Positions 48,810 to 57,765 of a stretch of 64,000 nt of DNA are shown here, one piece after another. The notes below the pieces were generated by a model. It had not been told where the DNA came from. It worked only from the letters and a program-made list of their open reading frames with translations, and ran no database searches. The position numbers were made by a program, and so were the translations under genes. The stretch lies in contig DASWRM010000076.1 of assembly GCA_036403155.1 (NCBI GenBank), positions 130,909-194,908 of the forward strand, given 5' to 3'. The first letter of the stretch is position 1. Each line of letters opens with the position of its first letter. Source of the stretch: Gaiellales bacterium. Its GTDB lineage: Bacteria; Actinomycetota; Thermoleophilia; Gaiellales; JAICJC01.

Positions 48810-49574
48810 TCAGCTCACGCCCAGGTACGCCTTTCGCACCTCGTCGTTGGTCGCCAGCGCCTCGGCGCGGTCGGTGAGCGTCACCAGGCCGGTCTCGAGC
48901 ACGTACCCGCGATGGGCGATCCCCAGCGCGATCAGCGCATTCTGCTCGACCAGGAGGATCGTCGTGCCCTGGCTGTTGATCTCCTGGATGATCTCGAAGA
49001 TCTTGTCGACGAGGATCGGCGCAAGGCCCATCGACGGCTCGTCCAGCAGCAGCAGCCTCGGCCGCGACATCAGCGCGCGGCCGATGGCGCACATCTGCTG
49101 CTCGCCGCCGGACAGCGTCCCGGCCTGCTGGTTTCTCCGCTCGCCCAGCCGCGGGAACAGCGAGTACACGTACTCGACGTCCTTTTCGATCTCCTCCCTG
49201 TCGTCGCGGTTGAACGCGCCCATGTCGAGGTTCTCCCGCACGCTCATCCGCGGGAACAGCCGCCGCCCCTCGGGCGACTGGGCGATCCCCATCTTCACGA
49301 TCTCGTGCGGCCGCTGGGACTGGATCTCCTTGCCGTCGAACCGGATCGTCCCGTACTTCGGCCGCGTGACGCCCTGGATCGACCGCAGCGTCGTCGACTT
49401 GCCCGCACCGTTCGCGCCGATCAGGGTGACGATCTCGCCCTCGTTGACGCTCAGCGAGACGCCCTTCACCGCCTCGATGCGGCCGTAGAACGTCCGGACG
49501 CCGTCCAGCTCGAGCAGCGGCCGCTGCGTGGTCGCGGCGGGATCGGCCGCGGGCGCCGCCGCCGCGTCACTCAC
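48810..49574 (-). CDS. livF: Branched-chain amino acid ABC importer ATPase, LivF
   Basis: 254 residues from GTG 49574 (GTGA overlap with livG). Walker A GANGAGKSTT, signature LSGGEQQMCAIGRALM, Walker B LLLLDEPSMGLAPILVDKIF (the LivF-specific run), and FGRIEAVKGV-like opening YGRIEAVKGVSLSVNEGE. It is about 20 residues longer at the N-terminus (Ala/Pro-rich) than most LivF. Confidence 0.95.
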   Translation of the reverse strand: MSDAAAAPAADPAATTQRPLLELDGVRTFYGRIEAVKGVSLSVNEGEIVTLIGANGAGKSTTLRSIQGVTRPKYGTIRFDGKEIQSQRPHEIVKMGIAQSPEGRRLFPRMSVRENLDMGAFNRDDREEIEKDVEYVYSLFPRLGERRNQQAGTLSGGEQQMCAIGRALMSRPRLLLLDEPSMGLAPILVDKIFEIIQEINSQGTTILLVEQNALIALGIAHRGYVLETGLVTLTDRAEALATNDEVRKAYLGVS

Positions 49575-50386
49575 CGCTGCGCCACCCCGTGACCGGCCGT
49601 GCCGGCCGCTCCGCTGCCCAGGTACGCCTCGATCACCCGGTCGTTGACCTGGATCTCGGCGGGCGACCCCTCGGCGATCTTCTCCCCATGGTCGAGCACC
49701 GTGATGCGTTCCGAGACGCCCATGACCACCTTCATGTCGTGCTCGATCAGGAGGATCGCCAGGCCGCGCTCGTCGCGCAGGCGCGACACGAAGGACGTGA
49801 AGTCGGCGGACTCCTGGGGGTTCATTCCGGCCGTCGGCTCGTCGAGCAGCAGCAGCTTCGGCTCCGTCGCCAGGGCCCGCGCCACCTCCAGCCGCCGCTG
49901 GTCGCCATAGGCGAGGTTCATCGAGTACTCATCGTCCACCCGATCGGACAGCCCGCAGTAGCGGAGCAGCTCCCTCGCCTTCACCAGCGCCTCGCGCTCC
50001 TCGCGCTTCACACCGGGCGTGTGCAGGATGCTGCGGATGATGCCGCCGCGCAGCCGGGAGTGCATGCCGACGAGCACGTTCTCGACCGACGTCATGGTCT
50101 GGAACAGGCGGATGTTCTGGAAGGTGCGGCCCACGCCGAGCTTGGTGATCCTGTGAGGCGGCAGCCCGCCCACCTCGCGGCCGTCGAACAGGATCTCGCC
50201 GGACGTGGGCTTGTACGCGCCGGTCAGCATGTTGAAGAACGTCGTCTTGCCGGCGCCGTTCGGGCCGATCAGGCTGACGATGCCCCGCTCGGGCACCATG
50301 AAGTCGATGTCGCTGCAGGCCACCAGGCCGCCGAACTCCTTGCGCGCGGCGTGCGTCTCGAGCAGCGGCCGGCCGGCCGCGCTCAT
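49571..50386 (-). CDS. livG: Branched-chain amino acid ABC importer ATPase, LivG
   Basis: 271 residues from ATG 50386 (ATGA overlap with livM). Walker A GPNGAGKTTF, the LivG insertion with RTFQNIRLFQTMTSVENVLV, signature LAYGDQRRLEVARALA (typical LivG variant of LSGGQ), Walker B LLLLDEPTAGMNPQE, H-loop IEHDMKVVM. It works with LivF under LivH/LivM. Confidence 0.95.
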   Translation of the reverse strand: MSAAGRPLLETHAARKEFGGLVACSDIDFMVPERGIVSLIGPNGAGKTTFFNMLTGAYKPTSGEILFDGREVGGLPPHRITKLGVGRTFQNIRLFQTMTSVENVLVGMHSRLRGGIIRSILHTPGVKREEREALVKARELLRYCGLSDRVDDEYSMNLAYGDQRRLEVARALATEPKLLLLDEPTAGMNPQESADFTSFVSRLRDERGLAILLIEHDMKVVMGVSERITVLDHGEKIAEGSPAEIQVNDRVIEAYLGSGAAGTAGHGVAQR

Positions 50387-51561
50387 GCCGCCACCCCGGC
50401 CGTCTCGGCCTCCTCGCGCACGACGTCGAACTCCGCTTTGCGCCGCGCGCTCGGGATCAACCCCTGTGGCCGGAACAGCATCATCAGCACGATCAGCAGT
50501 CCGAACAGGCCGGCCTCGTACTTCGTGATCTCGATGTTCGTGCCGAAGTTGACGTTGATCTCGTTGCCGATCGCGCCGAGGCCCTGTTGGTTGAGGTATG
50601 CCAGCACCGCCGCACCCACGCAGACGCCCCAGACGTTGCCCATGCCTCCGAGGATGACCATGGCGAGCACGAGCGTGGAGATGTAGAGCTTGAAGTTGTC
50701 GGGGATGGCACCGCCCTGATACGTGCCGTAGAAGCACCCGGCGGCGCCGCCGAAGAAGGCACCCAGTGCGTACGCCCACGTCTTCACCTGCATCAGCGGC
50801 ACGCCCATGGCCGCCGCGGCGATCTCGTCTTCGCGGATCGCGACCCACGCCCGCCCGAGCCGCGAGTCGCGCAGCCGGATCGAGCAGAACACCGTGATAG
50901 CAACCAGCAGCAGCCCGACCCGGTAGTACCAGACGTCGAGGTTGGGGGTCATCAGAAAGTTGTCCGGCAGGAACGGCAGCACCCCGTGCGCATACTTGAA
51001 GCCCATCGGGTCGATCGGCGTGATCCCCGCGACGCCGTTGGTGAGGTTGAAGTTCGTGCCGAAGATCTGGTCGCCGTTGCGCACGACCTGGGGGATGATC
51101 TCGCCGAAGCCGAGGGTCACCAGCGCGAGGTAGTCGCCGCGCAGGCGCAGGGTCGGCAGCCCGATCATCACGCCGAGTGCCGCCGCGAAGAACGCGGCGG
51201 CGACCAGCAGGATCCAGATCGAGACGTGGATGCCGATCGCGTTGCCCTGCACGCCGACGGCGCCGAACACGATGTTGTGGTTGGCGAACTGGTCGGACGC
51301 GAACCAGCCGGCGACGTAGCTGCCCGCGGCATAGAAGGCCACGTAGCCGAGGTCGAGCAGGCCCGCGTAGCCGACCACCATGTTGAGCCCGACGGCCATG
51401 CAGACGAACACCGTCATCACGACGGCGGTGCTGAGCGTGGGAATCAGCTGGCTGGTGCCGAGGTCGGTGTAGTACTCGGGATAGAGCACCACCAGCGGCA
51501 CGACGATGGCCGGGATGATCCAGCGCCTCAGCCAGGCGGGGAGCGGGAGCCGGTCGATCAT
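50383..51561 (-). CDS. livM: Branched-chain amino acid ABC importer permease, LivM
   Basis: 392 residues from ATG 51561 (overlap with livH stop). Eight to ten spans; VGYAGLLDLGYVAFYAAGSY is the LivM signature, and the coupling region SRLGRAWVAIREDEIAAAAM with GVPLMQVKTWAYALGAFFGG follows. A loop of about 40 residues with FKYAHGVLPFLPDNF between spans is longer than in E. coli LivM. Confidence 0.94.
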   Translation of the reverse strand: MIDRLPLPAWLRRWIIPAIVVPLVVLYPEYYTDLGTSQLIPTLSTAVVMTVFVCMAVGLNMVVGYAGLLDLGYVAFYAAGSYVAGWFASDQFANHNIVFGAVGVQGNAIGIHVSIWILLVAAAFFAAALGVMIGLPTLRLRGDYLALVTLGFGEIIPQVVRNGDQIFGTNFNLTNGVAGITPIDPMGFKYAHGVLPFLPDNFLMTPNLDVWYYRVGLLLVAITVFCSIRLRDSRLGRAWVAIREDEIAAAAMGVPLMQVKTWAYALGAFFGGAAGCFYGTYQGGAIPDNFKLYISTLVLAMVILGGMGNVWGVCVGAAVLAYLNQQGLGAIGNEINVNFGTNIEITKYEAGLFGLLIVLMMLFRPQGLIPSARRKAEFDVVREEAETAGVAA

Positions 51562-52610
51562 GCCCTGTCGGCCTCCGGCTGGCCGAGAATCCCCTGCGGC
51601 CGGAACACGAGGATCAGGATCAGGATCGAGAAGACGATCGACGTCGTCCACTGCGCCCCCGGGGCGTGCCACGAGAGCCCCTCGTTGAACGCCTGGATGA
51701 GGCCGATGATCATGGCGCCGAGCGCCGCACCGGTCAGGTTGCCGATTCCGCCCAGCACCGCGGCCGTGAACGCGAGCAGCCCCAGCTGCCCGAGGTCGAA
51801 CCGCGTCGTGGTGATGTCCAGCACATAGAGGGTGCCGGCCGCACCGGCCAGCGCGCCGGCGACCGCGAAGGTGAAGGAGATCGTTCGGTCGACGTCGACG
51901 CCCATCATGCGGGCGGCGTCCATGTCCTGCGCCACCGCTCGCATCGCCCGGCCCTGCCGGGTGCGCCGGACGACGTAGGTGAGCGCGAGCAGGAGCGGGA
52001 TGGTCGCAAGGATCACGACCAGCGACTTGGCCGGCCAGTTGAGGAACAGGACGTTGGTCGGCAGGATCGTCCCCACGCCGGTGTAGTTGGGCCCGTAGAA
52101 GAACTGCGCCGCGTTGCTGAGCACGTACGACAGGCCGAGCGTCGTGATCAGGGGGGCCAGCCGCGGAGCGTCGCGCAGGCGTCGCAGCGCGACCCGCTCG
52201 ATCGTCGGGTTCAGCACCCCGCAGAAGATCATCGCGCAGGCCATGGCGGCGAGCACGCCGAGGAATGTGACCACCCCCGGCTGGCTGCCGTCGAGGCCCA
52301 TGTGCGTCCCGGCGACGGTGACGGTGATCATCGTGCCCCACATGAACACGTCGCCGTGGGCGAAGTTGATCAGCTCGATGATCCCGTAGACGAGCGTGTA
52401 GCCGAGGGCGATCAGGGCGTACAGCGACCCGTTCGTCATCCCGATCAGTGCGACCGTGCCGAACTGGCCGGGCGCCTTCACGAGGTTGACGGCCAGCCAG
52501 AAGAGCAGCAGCAGGAGCAGCGCCACCGTGAGCACACGGTTGACCGCTCCGGTGACACGGGGGAGCACCGCCAGGACGGGCCGTCGCGCTGCGTGCGTCT
52601 CGGTTGCCAT
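51558..52610 (-). CDS. livH: Branched-chain amino acid ABC importer permease, LivH
   Basis: 350 residues. GMTNGSLYALIALGYTLVYG is the LivH opening, followed by INFAHGDVFMWGTM, the coupling motif RRTRQGRAMRAVAQDMDAAR and MGVDVDRTISFTFAVAGALA. The N-terminus is about 40 residues longer than usual, with a first hydrophobic span of its own (VLTVALLLLLLFWLAVNLV). It lies 22 bp after livK. Confidence 0.94.
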   Translation of the reverse strand: MATETHAARRPVLAVLPRVTGAVNRVLTVALLLLLLFWLAVNLVKAPGQFGTVALIGMTNGSLYALIALGYTLVYGIIELINFAHGDVFMWGTMITVTVAGTHMGLDGSQPGVVTFLGVLAAMACAMIFCGVLNPTIERVALRRLRDAPRLAPLITTLGLSYVLSNAAQFFYGPNYTGVGTILPTNVLFLNWPAKSLVVILATIPLLLALTYVVRRTRQGRAMRAVAQDMDAARMMGVDVDRTISFTFAVAGALAGAAGTLYVLDITTTRFDLGQLGLLAFTAAVLGGIGNLTGAALGAMIIGLIQAFNEGLSWHAPGAQWTTSIVFSILILILVFRPQGILGQPEADRA

Positions 52611-52632
52611 GGCGGCGCTCCCCCGTTGCCGG

Positions 52633-53955
52633 TCAGCCGGTGGTGATCTTCGCGACCAGTGCCGGGTCCGGGTTCACCACGTCGTAGGTGGCGAACTCGC
52701 CGTTCTTCCCGACACCCACGGTGAACTGCTGCTGGCCCACGATGTCGCCCTTCGGGCCGATCGTGAAGTCACCGAGGATGCCGTTCGTGATCTTCATCCC
52801 GAAGACGTTCTTGGCGACCGACGCGCGCGTGCCGTCGGACTCCTCGATCGCCTTCAGCAGCACCTCAGCCGTCTGCGCCGCATACGCCGTGTACGGCTGA
52901 ACCACCGACACGCCGTACTTCTGCTGGAACTTCTCGATGAACGTCTTGCCCGCGCCGGTCAGCTGGTCGGCCGGGACGCCGGCGTTGGTCACGTACATGC
53001 CCTCGCCCGCGGCGCCGGCCGAGCCCTGACCGGTCAGCGTCGAGCTCAGGAAGAACCCGTCCGGGGCGATCAGCTTGACGCCGCTGTTGGGCCCGAGCAC
53101 GGCGACCTTGTCCTTGATCAGCTGGCCGCCGTTCGAGCAGATCAGGCCGCCCAGGAAGATCACGTCCGGGTTCGTGGCCTTGATCTTGGTCATCAGCGCC
53201 TGGTAGTTCGCCTCCTTGGGATCCCACGAGTCGCGGCCGGCCACGGTGATGCCCAGCTGCTTGGCGGCCTTCTCGAAGAAGTCCGCGACGCCGACGCCGT
53301 AGGACTCCTTGTCGTCGAGCACGTACGCGGTCTTTGCACCGAGCTTCTGCGCCAGCACCGCATCCACCGCGCCCTGCGAGTTGTCCACCGCGACTACGCG
53401 CGCGTACGTTCGGGTGCCGGTCGGGTAGTACTTGTCCGGTTCGCCCGGCTCACCGCTCGGCTGCGTGAGGCCGAGGTTCGTGTTCGCGGCGCTGATCTCG
53501 ATCAGGCCGACGCGGTTGAGGATCGGCACCTCGAGCTTCGCGCACGGCGAGTTCAGGGTGCCGAGCACGCCGATCACGCTTGGATCGCGGCTGTAGGCCT
53601 GCGCGTTCGAGCTGCAGGTGGCCGGGTCGTACGCTCCGGCCTGGGCGGTCGAGTCGTCGCAGTCCTGGTACTGCACGGTGTACTTGCCGGCCTTGTAGTT
53701 GTGCTGCTCGAGCACCATGTTGATGGCGTTCGCCATCTGGTCGGTCTGGATCTTGTTGGAGCCCTGCCGCGGCAGGTCGGACACGATCGTGAACTGGCCC
53801 TTGCCCACGGCCGCGTGACAGGTGGAGATGTTGACCGGCTGGCCGGCGTTTCCCCCGCCTCCGCCGGAACTACTGCTCCCGCTGCCGCACCCGGCGGCGA
53901 TTGCAAGAGCGAGGCATGCAACGATCGGTATGGCTCGCATCCCAAGCCTCCCCAT
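52633..53955 (-). CDS. livK: Branched-chain amino acid / leucine-type substrate-binding lipoprotein
   Basis: 440 residues from ATG 53955, with GGAGGG 6 nt upstream; the frame extends to 54039 without support. Lipobox at Cys23 (AIAAGC), Ser/Gly linker, then the type 1 periplasmic binding fold (GVLGTLNSPCAKLEVPILNR, SAANTNLGLTQPSG, GVADFFEKAAKQLG, IFLGGLICSNGGQLIKDK). Several Cys (about 70, 98, 110, 128) likely form disulfides. Ligands of this family include branched amino acids, amides and urea. Confidence 0.93.
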   Translation of the reverse strand: MGRLGMRAIPIVACLALAIAAGCGSGSSSSGGGGGNAGQPVNISTCHAAVGKGQFTIVSDLPRQGSNKIQTDQMANAINMVLEQHNYKAGKYTVQYQDCDDSTAQAGAYDPATCSSNAQAYSRDPSVIGVLGTLNSPCAKLEVPILNRVGLIEISAANTNLGLTQPSGEPGEPDKYYPTGTRTYARVVAVDNSQGAVDAVLAQKLGAKTAYVLDDKESYGVGVADFFEKAAKQLGITVAGRDSWDPKEANYQALMTKIKATNPDVIFLGGLICSNGGQLIKDKVAVLGPNSGVKLIAPDGFFLSSTLTGQGSAGAAGEGMYVTNAGVPADQLTGAGKTFIEKFQQKYGVSVVQPYTAYAAQTAEVLLKAIEESDGTRASVAKNVFGMKITNGILGDFTIGPKGDIVGQQQFTVGVGKNGEFATYDVVNPDPALVAKITTG

Positions 53956-54029
53956 CACACGTCCCTCCAATGTGGTCGTTGGTGATGCGGCGGGGATCTC
54001 CGACTCGCTCGCCGCGTTGGCGACTGTGG

Positions 54030-54058
54030 TATTTACCATCCCCGAAGAGCGAGGGCAA
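54030..54058 (-). promoter_or_regulatory. Candidate promoter of the liv operon (TTGCCC, TAAATA)
   Basis: On the minus strand TTGCCC at 54058-54053 and TAAATA at 54035-54030 are 17 nt apart. The region is AT-richer than its surroundings. It leaves a leader of about 65 nt before livK with a GGAGGG ribosome binding site. Confidence 0.45.
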
Positions 54059-54148
54059 TAGCTTGACGGAAATATCGGACGGCACGTGCCCGGCGCCGTC
54101 CCGGCCCCAGCGGCCCTCCCGCCGCCGCCGGTGGCGGTTTCGGGCGGA

Positions 54149-55555
54149 TCAGAGCAGCTCGGCCAGCGGCAGGGCGCGGCGTGCGCGCGGGGGGACGAGG
54201 AAGCTCTGCCGGTGGGTCGTGGTCAGCACCGAGTTGAACCCCTGGCCGGGATCGCGGGGCGAGAGCGGTGTCCGGGTGCCGTCGGGCAGCACCCCGTCCA
54301 TCGCCAGGCGGTTTCGATGGAAGTCGTCGCTGGTCGGGTTGAACACGACGAAGTGCAGCCCCGCGCGCACGCCCGCCTGCATGCCGTCGCGGCCGGGCTG
54401 GTCGCTCCACGCAAACGGGTTGTCGAGCGTGTTGAAGTCGGCTCGCTGCGGCACCGCCGTCCCCTTGGCGTAGCGCGTGCCGTCCGGCCCAACGGCGTCG
54501 TGCTGGAGGCGGGAGGTCGTCTGGATGGCCGGGCTGTGCCCGATCCGGGCCGTCCGATGAGCGTCGCGCAGGATGCCTGCGACGGTGGCCGCCTCGCGCG
54601 GTCCCTCCGGGACGGTGAGCGTGCCGGCCGGGACCCGGCGCGCTGATCCGAACACCGTCGCGGCGCGCTGCCCGTGGTCAAACGTCAGAAACCAGCTCTC
54701 GAGATCCTCGAAGATGTGGGAGACGTGCATGACCGTCCCCCGACGGAAGTAGCCGCCCGGCCCGCCGTCGGAGTATCCGAGCGTCTCGATGTTGGCAATC
54801 GTCCCCGGCCCCAGCGCCGCGCGCTGGGTCGACGTGAAACCGAGGAAGAGCTCGGCGTGCTCGGGCACCAGCTCTGCACCCGGGACTCCGGCGGCCACGG
54901 CGATCCTGCGCGGCAGCGAGGGCGCACCGTCGAACCCGCCGCCCACGAACCCCCGACGGATGGTGGTCGGCCGCCAGACGTCGAGGTCGTCGACCAGCCG
55001 GCGGTGCGCCGAGCGGATGTGGTCCGGCACGTCGCTGCGCAGGAGCAGCGCGGCGTCGTGCGTTTCGAGGACGACATCCTCGGGGTCGCTGGGAAAGCGA
55101 ATGGCGTCGAGCAGCACGGGCACCGGGTGCCCCGCTGCGGCCGCGGCGCGGCGGTCGAGCGGCATGTGCGTCCTGCTCGGTCCGGGCACGTGCGCCCGGA
55201 AGTACGGCAGGCCCCATCCGACGGTCACGCCCAGCCCGGCCGGCGTCGGCTCGTAGTCCGCCTCCACCGACTGCAGCGCCAGCTCGAGCGCGCGCTGGGC
55301 CTCCCGCATTGCGGCGGCGCCGCTCACCGCCAGCCGCAGGGTGACGACCTCGTGGTGCAGGGGCGGCACGACGACGTCCACCTGGTTGTCGACCACCACG
55401 CGCAGGCCCTGGAGGAGGTGCTGCTCCGGGGCGCGCGGGCCGGCTGCGGGCCGCGCGGGAGCACGGCCGACGCGCTCGGCCAGCTCGTACACGCCGGCGG
55501 CCGCAAGCGTCGTCGCGCCGGCCCCCGCCAGCAGCTGCCTCCGGGTCAGAGCCAT
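54149..55555 (-). CDS. Tat-exported DyP-peroxidase-like protein
   Basis: 468 residues from ATG 55555. Twin-arginine signal at the N-terminus (LTRRQLLAGAGATTLAAAG). The body resembles DyP heme peroxidases: GGFDGAP fits the GxxDG motif at about 205, and the pair in TVMHVSHIFEDLESW near 300 offers a proximal heme His. The C-terminal half (FNTLDNPFAWSDQPGRDGMQ, AGLHFVVFNPTSDDFHRNRL) is well ordered. DyP enzymes oxidise dyes, lignin-like phenolics or heme. Similarity is moderate; it may be a related family without peroxidase activity. Confidence 0.7.
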   Translation of the reverse strand: MALTRRQLLAGAGATTLAAAGVYELAERVGRAPARPAAGPRAPEQHLLQGLRVVVDNQVDVVVPPLHHEVVTLRLAVSGAAAMREAQRALELALQSVEADYEPTPAGLGVTVGWGLPYFRAHVPGPSRTHMPLDRRAAAAAGHPVPVLLDAIRFPSDPEDVVLETHDAALLLRSDVPDHIRSAHRRLVDDLDVWRPTTIRRGFVGGGFDGAPSLPRRIAVAAGVPGAELVPEHAELFLGFTSTQRAALGPGTIANIETLGYSDGGPGGYFRRGTVMHVSHIFEDLESWFLTFDHGQRAATVFGSARRVPAGTLTVPEGPREAATVAGILRDAHRTARIGHSPAIQTTSRLQHDAVGPDGTRYAKGTAVPQRADFNTLDNPFAWSDQPGRDGMQAGVRAGLHFVVFNPTSDDFHRNRLAMDGVLPDGTRTPLSPRDPGQGFNSVLTTTHRQSFLVPPRARRALPLAELL

Positions 55556-55556
55556 G

Positions 55557-56207
55557 TCAGCCCGCCGCGTCGACCAGCGCCAGGTTCTGGAGCATGCGGT
55601 GCAGGTCGCCCTTGACCACCGACACGCCGAGCGGCGCCGCGACGTGCTGGCTGATCGTGTACAGGGTGCCGCCGTGCCGCCAGGCGTAGAGCAGGTGCCA
55701 CTGATCCGCGCCCTGGTTGACGGTGTAGAGCGTCGCGTGGATCGCGCCCACCCGAATCGTCCCATGGGGGTCCGCGAAGCACGGCACGCGGTGCCGCGCC
55801 GAGGCGGACGTTCCCGATCCGCTGATCACGCACGTCGGGATGGTCGTGCGGCCCGGGTACCCCCGCAGGATCACGTGCACCTCGCCCGTCTGCGCCTCCG
55901 CCCAAATCCAGCTGACCAGATAGCTGCCGTCGCGCGAGAACGACACGGTGGCGTTCTCGGCGCCGGGCACCGCGTGGCGGTCGATGCGTGGACGCAGCGG
56001 GCTCGGCAGCCACGCCGGGCAGTACACGGGCACGCCGGCGCGCCGGGACAAGTCGGTCCATCCGGATCGCAGCGCCGCCGGGCAGCTGGTCACCGCCGCG
56101 GCGGCATCGGCCGCGTCGGCACCGCTTCCGCCGCAGCCCGCCGAGCCGATGGCAAGGACGACGGTCAGCAGCCCGGGCACGAGCAGGCTGGTGAGGCGGG
56201 CGCGCAT
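55557..56207 (-). CDS. Lipoprotein of unknown function
   Basis: 216 residues with lipobox at Cys25 (GSAGC), followed by an Ala/Asp linker and a domain of about 170 residues with three further Cys (CPAALRSGW, YCPAWLP, IPTCVISGS, VPCFADP) and Trp-rich strands (YLVSWIWAEAQTGEV). No family recognised. It ends two bases before the DyP-like gene and 37 bp from the ABC ATPase gene, so the three may form one export or envelope operon. Confidence 0.75.
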   Translation of the reverse strand: MRARLTSLLVPGLLTVVLAIGSAGCGGSGADAADAAAAVTSCPAALRSGWTDLSRRAGVPVYCPAWLPSPLRPRIDRHAVPGAENATVSFSRDGSYLVSWIWAEAQTGEVHVILRGYPGRTTIPTCVISGSGTSASARHRVPCFADPHGTIRVGAIHATLYTVNQGADQWHLLYAWRHGGTLYTISQHVAAPLGVSVVKGDLHRMLQNLALVDAAG

Positions 56208-56244
56208 GGTCGGACGAATGCTACCGCTCGAGCTCAGGGCGCAT

Positions 56245-57765
56245 TCACGAGGCGTCGAGCGGCAGGTGCGCCGCGGCGCGGTCGATCAGAAGCGGATCGT
56301 GCGTGGCGCAGACGACCGCCGCCCCGCGGGCAGCGGCCGCGCCCGCCAGAAGGGCCGCGACCGCCTCGGCGTTGGCCTGGTCGAGGCGCGACGTCGGCTC
56401 GTCCACGAGCACCAGGTCGGCGCCGGCGGCCATCGCCCGCGCTATCGCCACCCGTTGCCGCTCGCCCGCCGACAGCCGGGCCGCGCGCTGGTCGAGCCGG
56501 CTCTCGAGCCCGATGTCCCGCAGCGCCGCGCGGGCTCGTTCGCCGGCGGCGTCCCCGCCGACGCCGCGGAGCGTGAGCGTGAACGCGACGTTCTCGGCAG
56601 CGCTCAGGAAGCCGATCAGGCCGGGCTCCTGGCCGACGTACGCGACGGCGGTGCGCCGGAGGCGTGCCAGCCCGGCACGGTCGAGCGTCGAAAGGGCCTG
56701 CTCCATCACGCGCACGTCCCCGCCGTCGGGCCGCTCCAGCCCGGCGAGCATCGCAAGCAGCGTGCTCTTGCCCGAGCCGGACCGGCCCGTCACCGCGGTC
56801 AGCACGCCGCGCCGAAACTCGGCTGCAAACCCGGCAAAGAGCCGCCGGGAGCCGTACGCCTTCGCCAGGTCCTCGACCACCGCCACCGGCTCGCCGGTTC
56901 CTGGGGCCGCCGGCTCGAGGCGCGGGGCGGCCGCGGCGGCCTCGCCCGCCGGCACGAGCAGGATGCCGTCGGGGTGCTCGGCGGCGCGCACGTGCGCCGC
57001 GATGCGGAAACGCTCGCGCAGCTCCTCGGGCAGGTGCACCCAGCCGCCGTGGCCGACGACCAGCGCCGGCGCGTCGCCGCGCCACTCCTCGCTCAGCCTG
57101 CCGTCGCGGATGCGCACCGTGCGGTCGGCGATCGAGGTCGCGCCGTGGTCGTGGCTGACCACCACAGCGGTCGTGCCCTCCGCCACGGCCAGCTCGCGTA
57201 TCAGCCCGTAGACGATGTCGCCGTTCCGGCGGTCGAGCTCGCCCGACGGCTCGTCCGCCAGCAGCACTCGCGGCCGGTGCGCGAGCGCGGCGCAGACCGC
57301 GATCCGCTGCTGCTCCCCGCCCGAGAGCTGCGCCGGCAGCGCGCCGGCGGCGTCCGCCAGCCCGACGGCCTCGAGCAGCTCGTCCGCGCGGCGCCGGCGC
57401 TCGGAGCGGCCGACTCCGCGCAGCGCGAGCTGCTGGCCGATGATGTCGGCACAGCGCATGTCCGGCGGAAGCGCCCGGGAGTAGTGCTGGTCGATCATGC
57501 CGAGCAGCTCGGCGCGATAGTCGGCGGCGGCCCGGCCGCGCAGGGTGCCGAGATCGTGTCCGGCGACGTTCGCAGTCCCGGCCGAGATCGGCTCGAGCGC
57601 AGCCAGGATCCGCAGCAGCGTGCTCTTGCCCGCACCGCTCGGGCCGAGCACCACCACCACCTCGCCGTCGGCGACGCTCAGCGTGAGCCCCTGCAGGGCC
57701 GCCGCGTCGCCCTCGGCCGTGCGGTGGATCCGGAAGACGTCCCGGACGTCGATCGCGGCGGTCAC
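56245..57765 (-). CDS. Fused double ATPase of an ABC exporter (MacB/LolD type)
   Basis: 506 residues with two ATP-binding cassettes. Domain 1: Walker A GPSGAGKST (about 37-45), signature LSGGEQQRIAVCAALA, Walker B VLLADEP. Domain 2, from about 300: Walker A GRSGSGKST, signature LSAGERQRVAIARAMA, Walker B LVLVDEP. Each resembles LolD/MacB ATPases that drive FtsX-type permeases. A fusion of two cassettes for one permease is uncommon in this family. It overlaps the permease stop by 4 nt (ATGA). Confidence 0.92.
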   Translation of the reverse strand: MTAAIDVRDVFRIHRTAEGDAAALQGLTLSVADGEVVVVLGPSGAGKSTLLRILAALEPISAGTANVAGHDLGTLRGRAAADYRAELLGMIDQHYSRALPPDMRCADIIGQQLALRGVGRSERRRRADELLEAVGLADAAGALPAQLSGGEQQRIAVCAALAHRPRVLLADEPSGELDRRNGDIVYGLIRELAVAEGTTAVVVSHDHGATSIADRTVRIRDGRLSEEWRGDAPALVVGHGGWVHLPEELRERFRIAAHVRAAEHPDGILLVPAGEAAAAAPRLEPAAPGTGEPVAVVEDLAKAYGSRRLFAGFAAEFRRGVLTAVTGRSGSGKSTLLAMLAGLERPDGGDVRVMEQALSTLDRAGLARLRRTAVAYVGQEPGLIGFLSAAENVAFTLTLRGVGGDAAGERARAALRDIGLESRLDQRAARLSAGERQRVAIARAMAAGADLVLVDEPTSRLDQANAEAVAALLAGAAAARGAAVVCATHDPLLIDRAAAHLPLDAS